NCBI RefSeq assembly: GCF_004683865.2
Contig: NZ_CP038439.1
Location: 784,501 to 848,500, forward strand
Direction: 5' to 3'
DNA length: 64,000 bases
Source: Paracoccus liaowanqingii
Lineage (GTDB): Bacteria; Pseudomonadota; Alphaproteobacteria; Rhodobacterales; Rhodobacteraceae
A program made the position numbers and the translations under genes. The notes under the pieces were generated by a model, which searched no databases, was not told the origin of the DNA, and saw only the letters and a list, made by a program, of their open reading frames with translations. Below, piece after piece: positions 1 through 7,831 of the stretch (positions are counted from its first letter, which is position 1; the number at the start of each line of letters is the position of its first letter).

Positions 1-78
1 AGAACCGTGATCATGGTTCGAAGACAACAGATCCGAGACCTGACGCGCAGTGTCTCGACGATGGAAGGCAACCGACCG

Positions 79-1034
79 ATGACCACCCACTTTCTCGCGG
101 CCACGCCCCGGACCGTTCACTGGGGCCGCTTCTGGTCCGGACTGCCCCCCGTGCTGGAGATCGACGCCGGCGACACCCTGACGATCGAGACCCATTCGGG
201 GCGCGAGGAGGTGCTGCCGCCCGATGGGTCGGGCATGACCGTCGCCCCGGCGCTGCGGGACATCCTGGTGACGGACCTGCCCCGGCGGGGGCATCTGCTG
301 ACCGGGCCGGTGGCGATCCGGGGGGCGCAGCCCGGCGACGTGCTGGACATCCGCATCGATGCGGTCGAGCTGGGCGCGGACTGGGGCTTCAACCTGGTGC
401 GTCCCAGCTCGGGGACGCTGATCGGCGAGTTTCCGGTCTCGCAGCAGGCGACCACGCTGATCCCGGTCGATCGCGCGGCCTGCACGGCGCGGCTGCCCTG
501 GGGCGCCGTGCTGCCCCTGAACCCGTTCTTCGGGGTGATGGGCGTCGCCCCGCCCCCGAATGGGGAGAGCTGACCTCGATCCAGCCGCGCCTGCATGGCG
601 GCAACATGGACCTCAAGCTGCTGACGCCGGGCGCCACGCTGTCGCTGCCCGTCCATGCCGAGGGGGCGCTCTTCTCCTGCGGCGACGGGCACGGCTGCCA
701 AGGCGACGGCGAGGTCTGCATCACCGCGCTGGAGATGTCGCTGATCGGCACCTTCACCTTCACGCTGCGCAAGGCCGGCGAGCATTCGGTGACCTTGCCC
801 CGGGCCGAGACGGCGGACGAGATCATCTCGATGGGCTTTCACGCCGATCTGGACGAGGCGATGCGCATCGCCCTGCGCCAGATGATCGCCATCATCTGCG
901 AACGGACCGGCATCACCCCGACCGAGGCCTACCAGTTCTGTTCGCTCGCCGTGGACTTCGCGGTGACCCAGACCGTGAACGGCGAAAAGGGCGTTCACGG
1001 CCGACTGAAGAAAACGCTTCTCACCAAAGGCTGA
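79..1034 (+). pseudogene. acetamidase/formamidase family protein, interrupted by a 1-base frameshift
   Basis: Family members hydrolyse formamide, acetamide or related short amides to acid plus ammonia in the cytoplasm. The first part (79-573) ends prematurely with PPPNGES and a stop; the family sequence continues in the next frame as EWGELTSIQPRLHGGNMD and on through the conserved GDGHGCQGDGEVC stretch to the stop at 1034. Adding one C in the C-rich run around 547-558 restores a single reading frame of about 318 residues, the usual family length. The start at 79 (MTTHFLAATP) is chosen because the family begins a few residues before HWGRFW and a GGAAGG-like site precedes it; an ATG at 61 is possible. 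The frameshift could be a sequencing error in a homopolymer or a real mutation; the otherwise undamaged sequence argues for a recent event or error. Confidence 0.85.
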
Positions 1035-1141
1035 CGACATTCGGGGGACGATTTCGGCGGCGCCTAGGTTTGTATTGGTTTGTAGGCGTTTTGAGAGCGG
1101 ATTGTGCTGGAAAACGACCCGGGTGACCAGGCTCGGTCGGG

Positions 1142-1312
1142 GTGGACAGCGTCGATATGACCGCTCCCGACAACCCGATCTGGCAGCAGGTGGCCCAGGT
1201 CATCCAGGCCATGGCCGCCGGGGCCGGGCTCACAATCCGGATCCGGGCGCCGGAAGTCGCCACACTGCTGTCGTCGCAGACCGCCGGGGATCATCAGGCG
1301 GACCTCAGCGAT
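1142..1312 (+). pseudogene. fragment of a peptide/opine-type ABC substrate-binding protein (SBP_bac_5)
   Basis: The frame starting at the GTG at 1142 reads DMTAPDNPIWQQVAQVIQ followed by AMAAGAGLTIRI and GDHQADLS. This is the characteristic stretch of family 5 solute-binding proteins (DppA/OppA type) just before their GWSGR.DPDGN motif. Similarity stops abruptly at about 1312, and the C-terminus of the convergent FadR gene begins at 1342, so only about 55 codons remain. It is a deletion remnant, probably of a peptide/amide ABC transporter once located downstream of the acetamidase. No start signal is associated with it. Apart from this fragment, 1035-1341 holds nothing I recognise. Confidence 0.55.
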
Positions 1313-1341
1313 TGCGGATACCCGAGGCCTTGGATGGCCGT

Positions 1342-2028
1342 TCAGACGCTGTGGCCGGCACAGCGGGCCGTGTTGCGGATGTGCTGCTGCATGTGCCGCC
1401 GTGCCCCGTCGGCATCCTGGCCTTCCAAGGCGGCGATGATGGAGCGATGTTCCTCGATGGATTGTAGCATGCGGTCCGGGTCGGTGTTCGGAATGGGCTG
1501 GCGCTGCGTTTCGCTGAGCAGGTGCTGCATGTTGGCATAGACATTGGCCAGCATCCGGTTGGGGCAGGCATCGGCGATGGCCTGATGCAGGGCCAGATCC
1601 GCCTCGACATGGGCCACCAGATCGCCGCGATGCCAGGCGTCTTGGAACGTCTTGGCGGCGGACTGCAGCGAGTCGATGGTGTCCCGGGTCATGGCCTCTG
1701 CCGCCAGCGCGCAGATCTCGGCCTCGATCAGCAGCCGCGTCTGAAAGACGTCGCGCAGATCGTGCGCGTCGTCATAACGCCAGACCGCTTGTGCAGGCCG
1801 GGACGCCGGATCCCGCACGAAGGTGCCGCGGGCGGGCAGGGTCTGGACAAGGCCCAGGGTCTCCAGCGTCAGCAAGGCCTCGCGCAGGGTGGGCCGGGAG
1901 ACGTTCATCTGCTCGGAAAGAACGCGCTGCGAGGGCAGGCGCTCGCCTGGCTTCAGTTCGCCCGAGCGGATCATGTCCTGCAATCTGCGCGCGATCACCT
2001 GCGTCACCGGCGCCTTGTCCCACATCAT
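1342..2028 (-). CDS. GntR-family transcriptional regulator, FadR subfamily
   Basis: The 228-residue product has an N-terminal winged helix-turn-helix (residues about 8-75, with GERLPSQRVLSEQMNVSRPTL, the standard GntR fold) and a C-terminal all-helical FCD ligand-binding domain (residues about 95-220) with the expected metal-ligand-type residues: a DLALHQAIA segment and EEHRSIIAALEGQD. The start at 2028 (MMWDKAPV) is preferred over 2091 because the family normally starts shortly before the helix-turn-helix and an AGAGAGG-like site lies upstream. It is divergent from the ABC transporter operon beginning at 2175 and is its likely local regulator, responding to the transported compound or a breakdown product. 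A near-consensus FadR-family site lies between the two genes. Confidence 0.9.
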   Translation of the reverse strand: MMWDKAPVTQVIARRLQDMIRSGELKPGERLPSQRVLSEQMNVSRPTLREALLTLETLGLVQTLPARGTFVRDPASRPAQAVWRYDDAHDLRDVFQTRLLIEAEICALAAEAMTRDTIDSLQSAAKTFQDAWHRGDLVAHVEADLALHQAIADACPNRMLANVYANMQHLLSETQRQPIPNTDPDRMLQSIEEHRSIIAALEGQDADGARRHMQQHIRNTARCAGHSV

Positions 2029-2121
2029 GTCCCAACTGCCTCTCTTGGCGGCATCCTGCCCGCTGCCATCTGCACATCCCGCGACAGGCATTGCAAACGC
2101 ATCCCGAGCGTGGCTTGATAC

Positions 2122-2132
2122 TGGTCAGACCG
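2122..2132. promoter_or_regulatory. putative FadR-type operator
   Basis: TGGTCAGACCG fits the FadR-subfamily pattern TNGTNNNACNA except for the last base. It lies in the 146-bp gap between the regulator and the transporter operon, and overlaps a longer partly palindromic block (CCGGTTAGGCCGG, 2130-2142). A TTGATA hexamer that could be a -35 box lies just before it at 2115-2120, so a bound repressor would block the operon promoter. Confidence 0.4.
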
Positions 2133-2174
2133 GTTAGGCCGGTCAATCCAAAATCATAAGGACGGGGAGTTACC

Positions 2175-2969
2175 ATGCCGGGACAGGGAATGCGACTGAC
2201 GGGATTGACCATGGCGCTGTTGGCGGGGACGGCGCTTTCGGCGGCGGCGCAGGAGACGCTGACGGTCGGCGCCAATATCGGCAACGTGCCGTGGGAATTC
2301 CAGGACGACACCGGCGACTTCGTCGGCTTCGAGATCGATCTGGTGGCGGCCGTGGCCGAGCGGTTGGGGGCCGAGGTCGAGACGGTGAACATTCCCTTCA
2401 ACGGCCTCTTTTCGGCGGTGCAGTCGGGGCGGATCGACATCGCCACCTCGTCCATCACCATCACGGACGAGCGTCTGGAATCGGTCAGCTTCGCCCAGCC
2501 CTATTACGACAGCGACCAGTCGCTGACCGCACTGGCCGAGGGGCCGAAATCGTTGGCCGAGATGGACGGCAAGGTCGTCGGCGTCGATACGGGATCGACC
2601 GGCGACATGTGGGCGACCGAGCAGGCCGAGACCTATGGGTTTGCCGACATCCGCCGCTATGAGGGGCTGGCACCCGCGATGCTGGACCTGCAGGCGGGGC
2701 GGATCGACGGTTATGTCTCGGACATTCCGGCGCTGCAATACTATGTCCGCGACAAGCCGCAACTGGAGGTGGTCGAGCGCATTCCGACGGGCGAGACCTA
2801 TTCGATGATGTTCGCCAAGGATGCCGAGCTGGCGACCCAGGTCAACGCGGTGCTGGACGAGCTGAAGACCGAGGGCGTGCTGGCCGAGCTGCACGAGAAA
2901 TGGTTCGGCGTGGCTCCCGACGAGGGCTCCTCGACTATGACCGTCCTGCCGATGCCGGCGCTGGACTGA
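2175..2969 (+). CDS. polar amino-acid-type ABC transporter substrate-binding protein
   Basis: A periplasmic family 3 solute-binding protein of 264 residues, capturing the substrate for the membrane permease encoded next door. A Sec signal peptide is visible (RLTGLTMALLAGTALSAAAQ, cleavage near residue 25). The mature part shows the family pattern: LTVGANIGNVPWEF, FVGFEIDLVAAVAERLG, FSAVQSGRIDIATSSITIT and the C-terminal LHEKWFG. GGGGAG at 2164-2169 is the ribosome site for the ATG at 2175. First gene of an operon with permease, ATPase, a class V aminotransferase and an amidohydrolase; this context suggests the cargo is a nitrogen-rich small molecule rather than an ordinary amino acid. Confidence 0.92.
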   Translation: MPGQGMRLTGLTMALLAGTALSAAAQETLTVGANIGNVPWEFQDDTGDFVGFEIDLVAAVAERLGAEVETVNIPFNGLFSAVQSGRIDIATSSITITDERLESVSFAQPYYDSDQSLTALAEGPKSLAEMDGKVVGVDTGSTGDMWATEQAETYGFADIRRYEGLAPAMLDLQAGRIDGYVSDIPALQYYVRDKPQLEVVERIPTGETYSMMFAKDAELATQVNAVLDELKTEGVLAELHEKWFGVAPDEGSSTMTVLPMPALD

Positions 2970-3015
2970 TCCGAAGACCCGGGTCCGGGCCGGTCCCGGA
3001 CCCGAAAGGACGCTC

Positions 3016-3687
3016 ATGGATATTTTCGACACCTTCCTGAACGCCGAGGTCATGCGGCGGACCTTTCCCATGCTGATGCAGGGATTGTGGATCACGCTGC
3101 AGCTGGGGGCGGCCAGCATCGTGGGGGGGCTGGCTCTGGGGCTGGCCCTGGCCATGGCGCGGCTTTACAGACCCGGACCGCTTCGGGTCCTGACCCGGTT
3201 CTACATCGACATCTTCCGGTCGATCCCGCTTCTGGTGCTGCTGATCATCGTCTATTACGCGCTGCCCTTCGTGGGGCTTCGCCTGTCGCCCTTCGTCTCG
3301 GCCATGAGTGCGCTGACGCTGGTCTCGGGCGCCTACACGGCCGAGATCTTCCGCGCCGGCATCGAGGCGATCCCCAAGGGCCAGTTCGAGGCATCCGCCG
3401 CCCTGGGCCTCAGCGGGAGGCAGACGATGGCCGACGTGATCCTGCCGCAGGCGGTGCGGATCGTCATTCCGCCGCTGACGAACAATTCGATCAACGTGGT
3501 CAAGGACACCGCGCTGGCCTCGGTCGTGGCCATGCCCGACCTGCTGAAGCAGGCCACGCAGGCGCAGGCGCTGTCCGCCAATCCGACGCCGCTGATCGTG
3601 GCCGCGATGATCTACATCGCGTTCCTCTGGCCGCTGGTCGCGCTGGTGTCGCGCATGGAACGCCGCTTCGCGGCAAGGAGGCGTTAG
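3016..3687 (+). CDS. ABC transporter permease, polar amino-acid (HisM/GlnP) family
   Basis: Inner-membrane channel subunit of 223 residues with about five hydrophobic spans: [19 protein letters not shown], the [16 protein letters not shown] span and a C-terminal [18 protein letters not shown]. The EAA loop that docks on the ATPase is clear as [14 protein letters not shown] followed by [14 protein letters not shown]. Only one permease gene is present, so it presumably works as a homodimer. It starts 46 bases after the binding-protein gene, and an AAAGGA site precedes its ATG; its stop codon is one base before the ATPase start. Confidence 0.93.
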   Translation: MDIFDTFLNAEVMRRTFPMLMQGLWITLQLGAASIVGGLALGLALAMARLYRPGPLRVLTRFYIDIFRSIPLLVLLIIVYYALPFVGLRLSPFVSAMSALTLVSGAYTAEIFRAGIEAIPKGQFEASAALGLSGRQTMADVILPQAVRIVIPPLTNNSINVVKDTALASVVAMPDLLKQATQAQALSANPTPLIVAAMIYIAFLWPLVALVSRMERRFAARRR

Positions 3688-3688
3688 G

Positions 3689-4426
3689 ATGACCGGCTTT
3701 GTCAGCATCAGGAACCTGCGCAAGTCCTATGGCAGCTTCGAGGCCCTGAAGGGGATCGATCTGGACGTGGCCAAGGGCGAGGTGGTCTGCATCATCGGCC
3801 CCTCGGGGTCGGGGAAATCGACGCTGATCCGCTGCATCAACCGGCTGGAGGCGTTCTCGGAGGGAAGCGAGATCCGCGTGGACGGCATTCCCGTCACCTC
3901 GGGCCGTGCCCTGGCCAAGGTCCGCGCCGAGGTCGGCATGGTCTTTCAGTCCTTCAACCTCTTCCCGCATCTGACCGTGCGCCAGAACGTCATGCTGGCC
4001 CCCCGCCGGGTGCGCGGCACCGCCCGCGCCGAGGCCAGCGCCCAGGCCGACCGCCTGTTGGACCGCGTGGGCATCGGCAATCAGGCCGACAAGTACCCCG
4101 AGCATCTGTCGGGCGGCCAGCAGCAGCGCGTGGCTATCGCCCGCGCCCTGGCGATGGAACCGCAGGTGATGCTGTTCGACGAGCCCACCAGCTCGCTCGA
4201 CCCCGAGATGGTGGGCGAGGTGCTGGACGTCATGCGCGATCTGGCCCGCACCGGCGTCACCATGATCGTCGTCACGCACGAGATGGGCTTTGCGTCCCAG
4301 GTGGCCGACCGCGTCATCTTCATGGATGCGGGACAGATCGTCGAAGAGGGACCGCCCGCACAGGTGCTGTCCCGTCCCCGCGAACCCCGCACGCGCGATT
4401 TTCTGGGCGCCGTGCTGAACCACTGA
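3689..4426 (+). CDS. ABC transporter ATP-binding protein, polar amino-acid (GlnQ/HisP) family
   Basis: The 245-residue ATPase powers the import system. Walker A is GPSGSGKST (residues about 37-45), the Q-loop is [10 protein letters not shown], the signature is LSGGQQQR, Walker B is [14 protein letters not shown] and the H-loop is VVTHEMGFA. All motifs are intact and of the amino-acid uptake type. It begins one base after the permease stop and ends 13 bases before the aminotransferase gene, so it is in the same transcript. Confidence 0.95.
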   Translation: MTGFVSIRNLRKSYGSFEALKGIDLDVAKGEVVCIIGPSGSGKSTLIRCINRLEAFSEGSEIRVDGIPVTSGRALAKVRAEVGMVFQSFNLFPHLTVRQNVMLAPRRVRGTARAEASAQADRLLDRVGIGNQADKYPEHLSGGQQQRVAIARALAMEPQVMLFDEPTSSLDPEMVGEVLDVMRDLARTGVTMIVVTHEMGFASQVADRVIFMDAGQIVEEGPPAQVLSRPREPRTRDFLGAVLNH

Positions 4427-4439
4427 AAAGAGCTATTCG

Positions 4440-5678
4440 ATGACACAGCTGGACATGGCTTACGTGCAGTCCCAGTTTCCCGGCCTGACGGATGACTGGG
4501 TCTTCTTCGACAATGCCGGCGGATCCCAGATCGCGCAGCCGGCGCTTGATCGGATGGTCGAGTTCCTGACCCACCGGAACGTGCAGATCGGCGGCAGCTA
4601 TGCCGTGTCCCAGGCTGCCGCGCAGGCTCTGGCGGCAGGGCGGCAGGCGGCGGCCACGCTGGTCAATGCCGCCCGCCCCGACGAGATCGTCTTCGGCCCC
4701 TCGACCACGGTGCTGATGGGCAACCTGATGCAGGCCATGCGCCGACAGTTCGTGCCGGGTGACGAGGTGATCGTCACCATGGCCGATCACGAGAGCAATA
4801 TCGGCCCCTGGACCCGGCTGGAGGAGTTCGGCGTCATCCTCAAGGTCTGGCCGCTGAATGCGCAGACGATGGACCTGCAGCTGGCCGATCTGGAACCGCT
4901 GATGTCCGAGCGCACGCGGCTGGTCTGCGTCACGCATGTGTCCAACATTCTGGGCAAGGTGCATCCCATCGCCGACTTCGCGCGGTTCATCCATGACCGG
5001 GGCGCGCTGATCTGCGTCGATGCAGTGGCCTATGCCCCGCACCGGCTGATCGACGTGCGGGCCTGGGACGTCGATTACTATGTCTTCAGCCTCTACAAGG
5101 CCTACGGCCCGCATGGGGCGCTGATGTACGGGAAATACGACCTGCTGGCCGGGTTGGACGGCCTTTATCATTATTTCTACGGCAAGGACAAAGTCACCGC
5201 CAAGCTGGAGCCGGGCAATCCCAGCTACGAGGCTGCCTATGCCACCGATGGCATCCTGGCCTATCTGACCGGCCTTGCCCGCCACCATGGGGCCGTGGGC
5301 GACGATCGCGCGCTGCTGGCCGCCGCCTATGGCCTGATCACCGCCCAGGAGGATCTGCTGACCGACCGCCTGCTGGCATGGCTCGGCGCCCGCAACGACT
5401 GCCGGATCATCGGCGAGGCCGCCAACCGGGACAGCACCCGCGTCCCCACCATCGCCTTCAGGTTCGACGGCCTCGACTCGGGCCAGCTGACGCGGGCGAT
5501 GGACGATCACGGCATCGCCATGCGCTTCGGCGATTTCCACTCGCGCCGGCTGGTCGAGCATCTGGGCGAGGACCACGAGGGCGGCGTGCTGCGCGTCTCG
5601 ATGGTCCATTACAACACCGTCGCGCAGGTCGACCGCCTGACCGAGGCGCTGACCGCCATCCTGGCGGAGGCGGCATGA
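4440..5678 (+). CDS. class V aminotransferase / cysteine desulfurase-like PLP enzyme
   Basis: A 412-residue fold-type I PLP enzyme of the cysteine desulfurase-like subgroup. The cofactor lysine is K220 in FSLYKAYGPHG, H117 (ADHESN) should stack on the PLP ring, and D194 in ICVDAVAYAP should hold the pyridine nitrogen. There is no mobile catalytic Cys loop of the IscS kind near the C-terminus, so a lyase or aminotransferase reaction on the transported compound is more likely than sulfur supply. An AAAAGAG site precedes the ATG. It overlaps the following amidohydrolase by four bases (ATGA), implying translational coupling. The exact substrate cannot be read from the sequence. Confidence 0.88.
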   Translation: MTQLDMAYVQSQFPGLTDDWVFFDNAGGSQIAQPALDRMVEFLTHRNVQIGGSYAVSQAAAQALAAGRQAAATLVNAARPDEIVFGPSTTVLMGNLMQAMRRQFVPGDEVIVTMADHESNIGPWTRLEEFGVILKVWPLNAQTMDLQLADLEPLMSERTRLVCVTHVSNILGKVHPIADFARFIHDRGALICVDAVAYAPHRLIDVRAWDVDYYVFSLYKAYGPHGALMYGKYDLLAGLDGLYHYFYGKDKVTAKLEPGNPSYEAAYATDGILAYLTGLARHHGAVGDDRALLAAAYGLITAQEDLLTDRLLAWLGARNDCRIIGEAANRDSTRVPTIAFRFDGLDSGQLTRAMDDHGIAMRFGDFHSRRLVEHLGEDHEGGVLRVSMVHYNTVAQVDRLTEALTAILAEAA

Positions 5679-7087
5679 GCGGTCTGGATCTGGTCGTCAC
5701 GGGGGGCACGGTCGTCACCGCCGCTGACAGCTACACCGCCGATATCGGCATCCGCGACGGGCGCATTGCCCAGATCGGCGAGGGGCTGACCGGAGCGGAC
5801 CGCATCGACGCCTCGGGCCTGCTGGTCCTGCCCGGCGGGATCGACGCCCATGTGCATCTGGACCAGCCGACCTCGGACGGGACGGTCATGGCGGACGGTT
5901 TCGCCAGCGGCACGCGCTCGGCGGCGGCGGGGGGCAACACGACGGTCCTGCCCTTCGCGCTGCAGATCAAGGGCCAGTCGCTGCGCGCCTGCGTCGAAGA
6001 GTATCACCGCAAGGCCGAAGGCAACTGCCACACCGATGTCTCGTTCCACCTGATCGTCACGGACCCCACCCCGCAGGTTCTGGGTCAAGAGCTGCCGGCG
6101 CTGGTGCGCGACGGCTATACCTCGTTCAAGGTCTTCATGACCTATGACGATCTGGTGCTGAACGACGCGCAGCTGCTGGACGTGTTCGAGGTCGCCCGCC
6201 GCGAACGCGCGCTGGTCATGGTCCATGCCGAGGGTCACGATGCGATCAAGCACCTGACCCGCCGGCTGGAGGATCAGGGTCGCACCGCGCCCTATTACCA
6301 CGGTCAGGCCCATGCCCAGATCGCCGAGCGCGAGGCCACCCACCGCGCCATCAGCCACGCCCAGCTGATCGACGTGCCCATCGTGATCGTGCATGTTTCG
6401 GGCCGCGACCCGATGGAGCAGATCCAATGGGCCCGCGCCCGCGGCCTCAAGGTCCATGCCGAGACCTGCCCGCAATACATCGCCCTGACCGCCGAGGATC
6501 TGCGCGGGCTGAACATGGATTTCGAGGGCGCGAAATGCGTCTGCTCGCCGCCGCCGCGTGATGCGGACAGCCAGGCGGCGATCTGGCAGGGGCTGCGCGA
6601 CGGGACGTTCGATCTGTTCTCGTCCGACCATTGCCCGTTCCGCATCGAAGGACCGGGCAGCAAGGACAATCCCCGGGCCCGGACCTCGTTCAAATGGGTG
6701 CCCAACGGCATCCCCGGCGTGGAGACCCGCCTGCCGATCCTGTTTTCCGAAGGCGTCAGCAAGGGTCGGATCAGCCTGCAGCGCTTCGTCGCGCTGACCT
6801 CGACAAACCCGGCGCGGCTGTATGGCCTTTATCCGCAGAAGGGCAGCATCGCGATCGGCGCGGATGCGGACCTGACGCTGTGGGACCCGACCCTGACCCA
6901 GCCCATCCGACAGTCATCGCTGAACCACGGCTGCGATTACACACCCTACCAGGGGATGGAGATCACCGGCTGGCCGGTCCGCACCCTGCTGCGCGGTCGG
7001 ACCATCGCCCGGGACGGAGTTCCAACCGGTCAGCCACAGGGAGGGCATCTGGCCCGTGCCATCAGCGAGACGTTCGAAAACGCCTGA
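5675..7087 (+). CDS. dihydropyrimidinase/hydantoinase-type amidohydrolase
   Basis: Cyclic amidohydrolase of 470 residues that should open a hydantoin, dihydropyrimidine or similar ring. The binuclear metal site is complete: H59 and H61 (DAHVHLD), the carbamylated lysine K152 (SFKVF), H184 (VHAEGHD), H240 (VIVHVSG) and D318 (SSDHCPF). The composite TIM barrel is flanked by the usual beta-sandwich at the two ends (GADADLTLWDP near the C-terminus). The start at 5675 is fixed by the overlap with the aminotransferase stop and by the family N-terminus (LDLVVTGGTVV). With the importer and regulator it forms a catabolic unit for a cyclic ureide or amide as a nitrogen source. Confidence 0.93.
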   Translation: MSGLDLVVTGGTVVTAADSYTADIGIRDGRIAQIGEGLTGADRIDASGLLVLPGGIDAHVHLDQPTSDGTVMADGFASGTRSAAAGGNTTVLPFALQIKGQSLRACVEEYHRKAEGNCHTDVSFHLIVTDPTPQVLGQELPALVRDGYTSFKVFMTYDDLVLNDAQLLDVFEVARRERALVMVHAEGHDAIKHLTRRLEDQGRTAPYYHGQAHAQIAEREATHRAISHAQLIDVPIVIVHVSGRDPMEQIQWARARGLKVHAETCPQYIALTAEDLRGLNMDFEGAKCVCSPPPRDADSQAAIWQGLRDGTFDLFSSDHCPFRIEGPGSKDNPRARTSFKWVPNGIPGVETRLPILFSEGVSKGRISLQRFVALTSTNPARLYGLYPQKGSIAIGADADLTLWDPTLTQPIRQSSLNHGCDYTPYQGMEITGWPVRTLLRGRTIARDGVPTGQPQGGHLARAISETFENA

Positions 7088-7320
7088 TCCAATTGATGCG
7101 GGGACGGCGATCAGATGCGAATCGCTCTGCGCGATCTGGAGAAGCCGCTGGTCAATTGGCTGTGATGCGTCTTGCCATGCAGCGTCGTCAGACGCCTTCG
7201 ACAGCCGCGGTGGTCTCTTCCAGCGGAACTGAGCGTCACCACGTCCATGATACCGAACTGACGCAACCGAACCGTGCCAGGTTTGCCGAAAACCCCAACT
7301 GCTGAATGGGGTGGAGCATC

Positions 7321-7545
7321 ATGGGCAAGACAACGAACACGTCTTCCCATGGGGTGCGTGACCGCGCGGTGAGGCTGGTTCTGGACAACAAAGATCAGCA
7401 CGGACCGCGCCGGCAGCCGGCCATGTCGATTTCCGCAAGGATCGGCTGTGAGCCCCAGCACTTGAACGCGTAGGTCAAGAAGGCCGAGGTCGGCAGCGGC
7501 AAGCGTACTGGTGTCCCGACCGACATGGCAGAGAAGATCGCGCCT
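7321..7545 (+). pseudogene. IS3-family transposase OrfA remnant
   Basis: Translation from the ATG at 7321 gives VRDRAVRLVLDNKDQHGP, then ISARIGCEPQHLNA, an in-frame TAG where the family has Trp, and VKKAEVGSGKRTGVPTDMAEKI. This is the helix-turn-helix region of an IS3-type OrfA (normally ...LN-W-VKKAEVDSGKR...). The frame is lost after about 7545 and no orfB follows, so it is a dead fragment of roughly 75 codons. The interval 7088-7320 before it contains no gene I can support. Confidence 0.75.
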
Positions 7546-7588
7546 TGCCTGCCATCGGTACGGTGACAGTGGCGCATAGGGGTCGCGT

Positions 7589-7669
7589 GGCTGCTGGCGC
7601 GGGCCACGCGGCCGGCGCCAGCAGCCAGATCGCCCAAGGACCATCCCGGGCGGCCCGCCCGGGATGGTG
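7589..7669. repeat. two strong tandem hairpins
   Basis: Stem 1 has perfect 12-bp arms, GGCTGCTGGCGC (7589-7600) and GCGCCAGCAGCC (7615-7626), with an inner GGCC/GGCC stem around an ACGC loop. Stem 2 has perfect 13-bp arms, ACCATCCCGGGCG (7641-7653) and CGCCCGGGATGGT (7657-7669), with a 3-base loop. They lie about 160 bases beyond the end of the S8 protease gene. Neither is followed by a T run on either strand. They could act as terminators for the minus-strand operon, stabilise an mRNA 3' end, or be a repetitive palindromic element. Confidence 0.6.
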
Positions 7670-7831
7670 GTGCAGTCCGGGACCGGTGCAGGGGCCGCAT
7701 GAAAGTCCTGGGGGCGGGATCGCCCGTCTGCACTTCGATTGCGGGGATTGCCGCGAGGCGAGGGAGAGGCATGCGCGCCCCCGATCATGTCGTCCCTTCG
7801 GTCACCGCCCGGTCTGCAGGCAGCCGCGCGC

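Noticed and set aside
1061..1096. CGCCTA...TAGGCG followed by TTTT as a terminator for the acetamidase gene
   Set aside because: Stem of only 6 bp with a long loop; too weak to support.
7088..7320. Possible additional gene remnant between the amidohydrolase and the IS3 fragment
   Set aside because: No frame gave a recognisable sequence; reported as empty.
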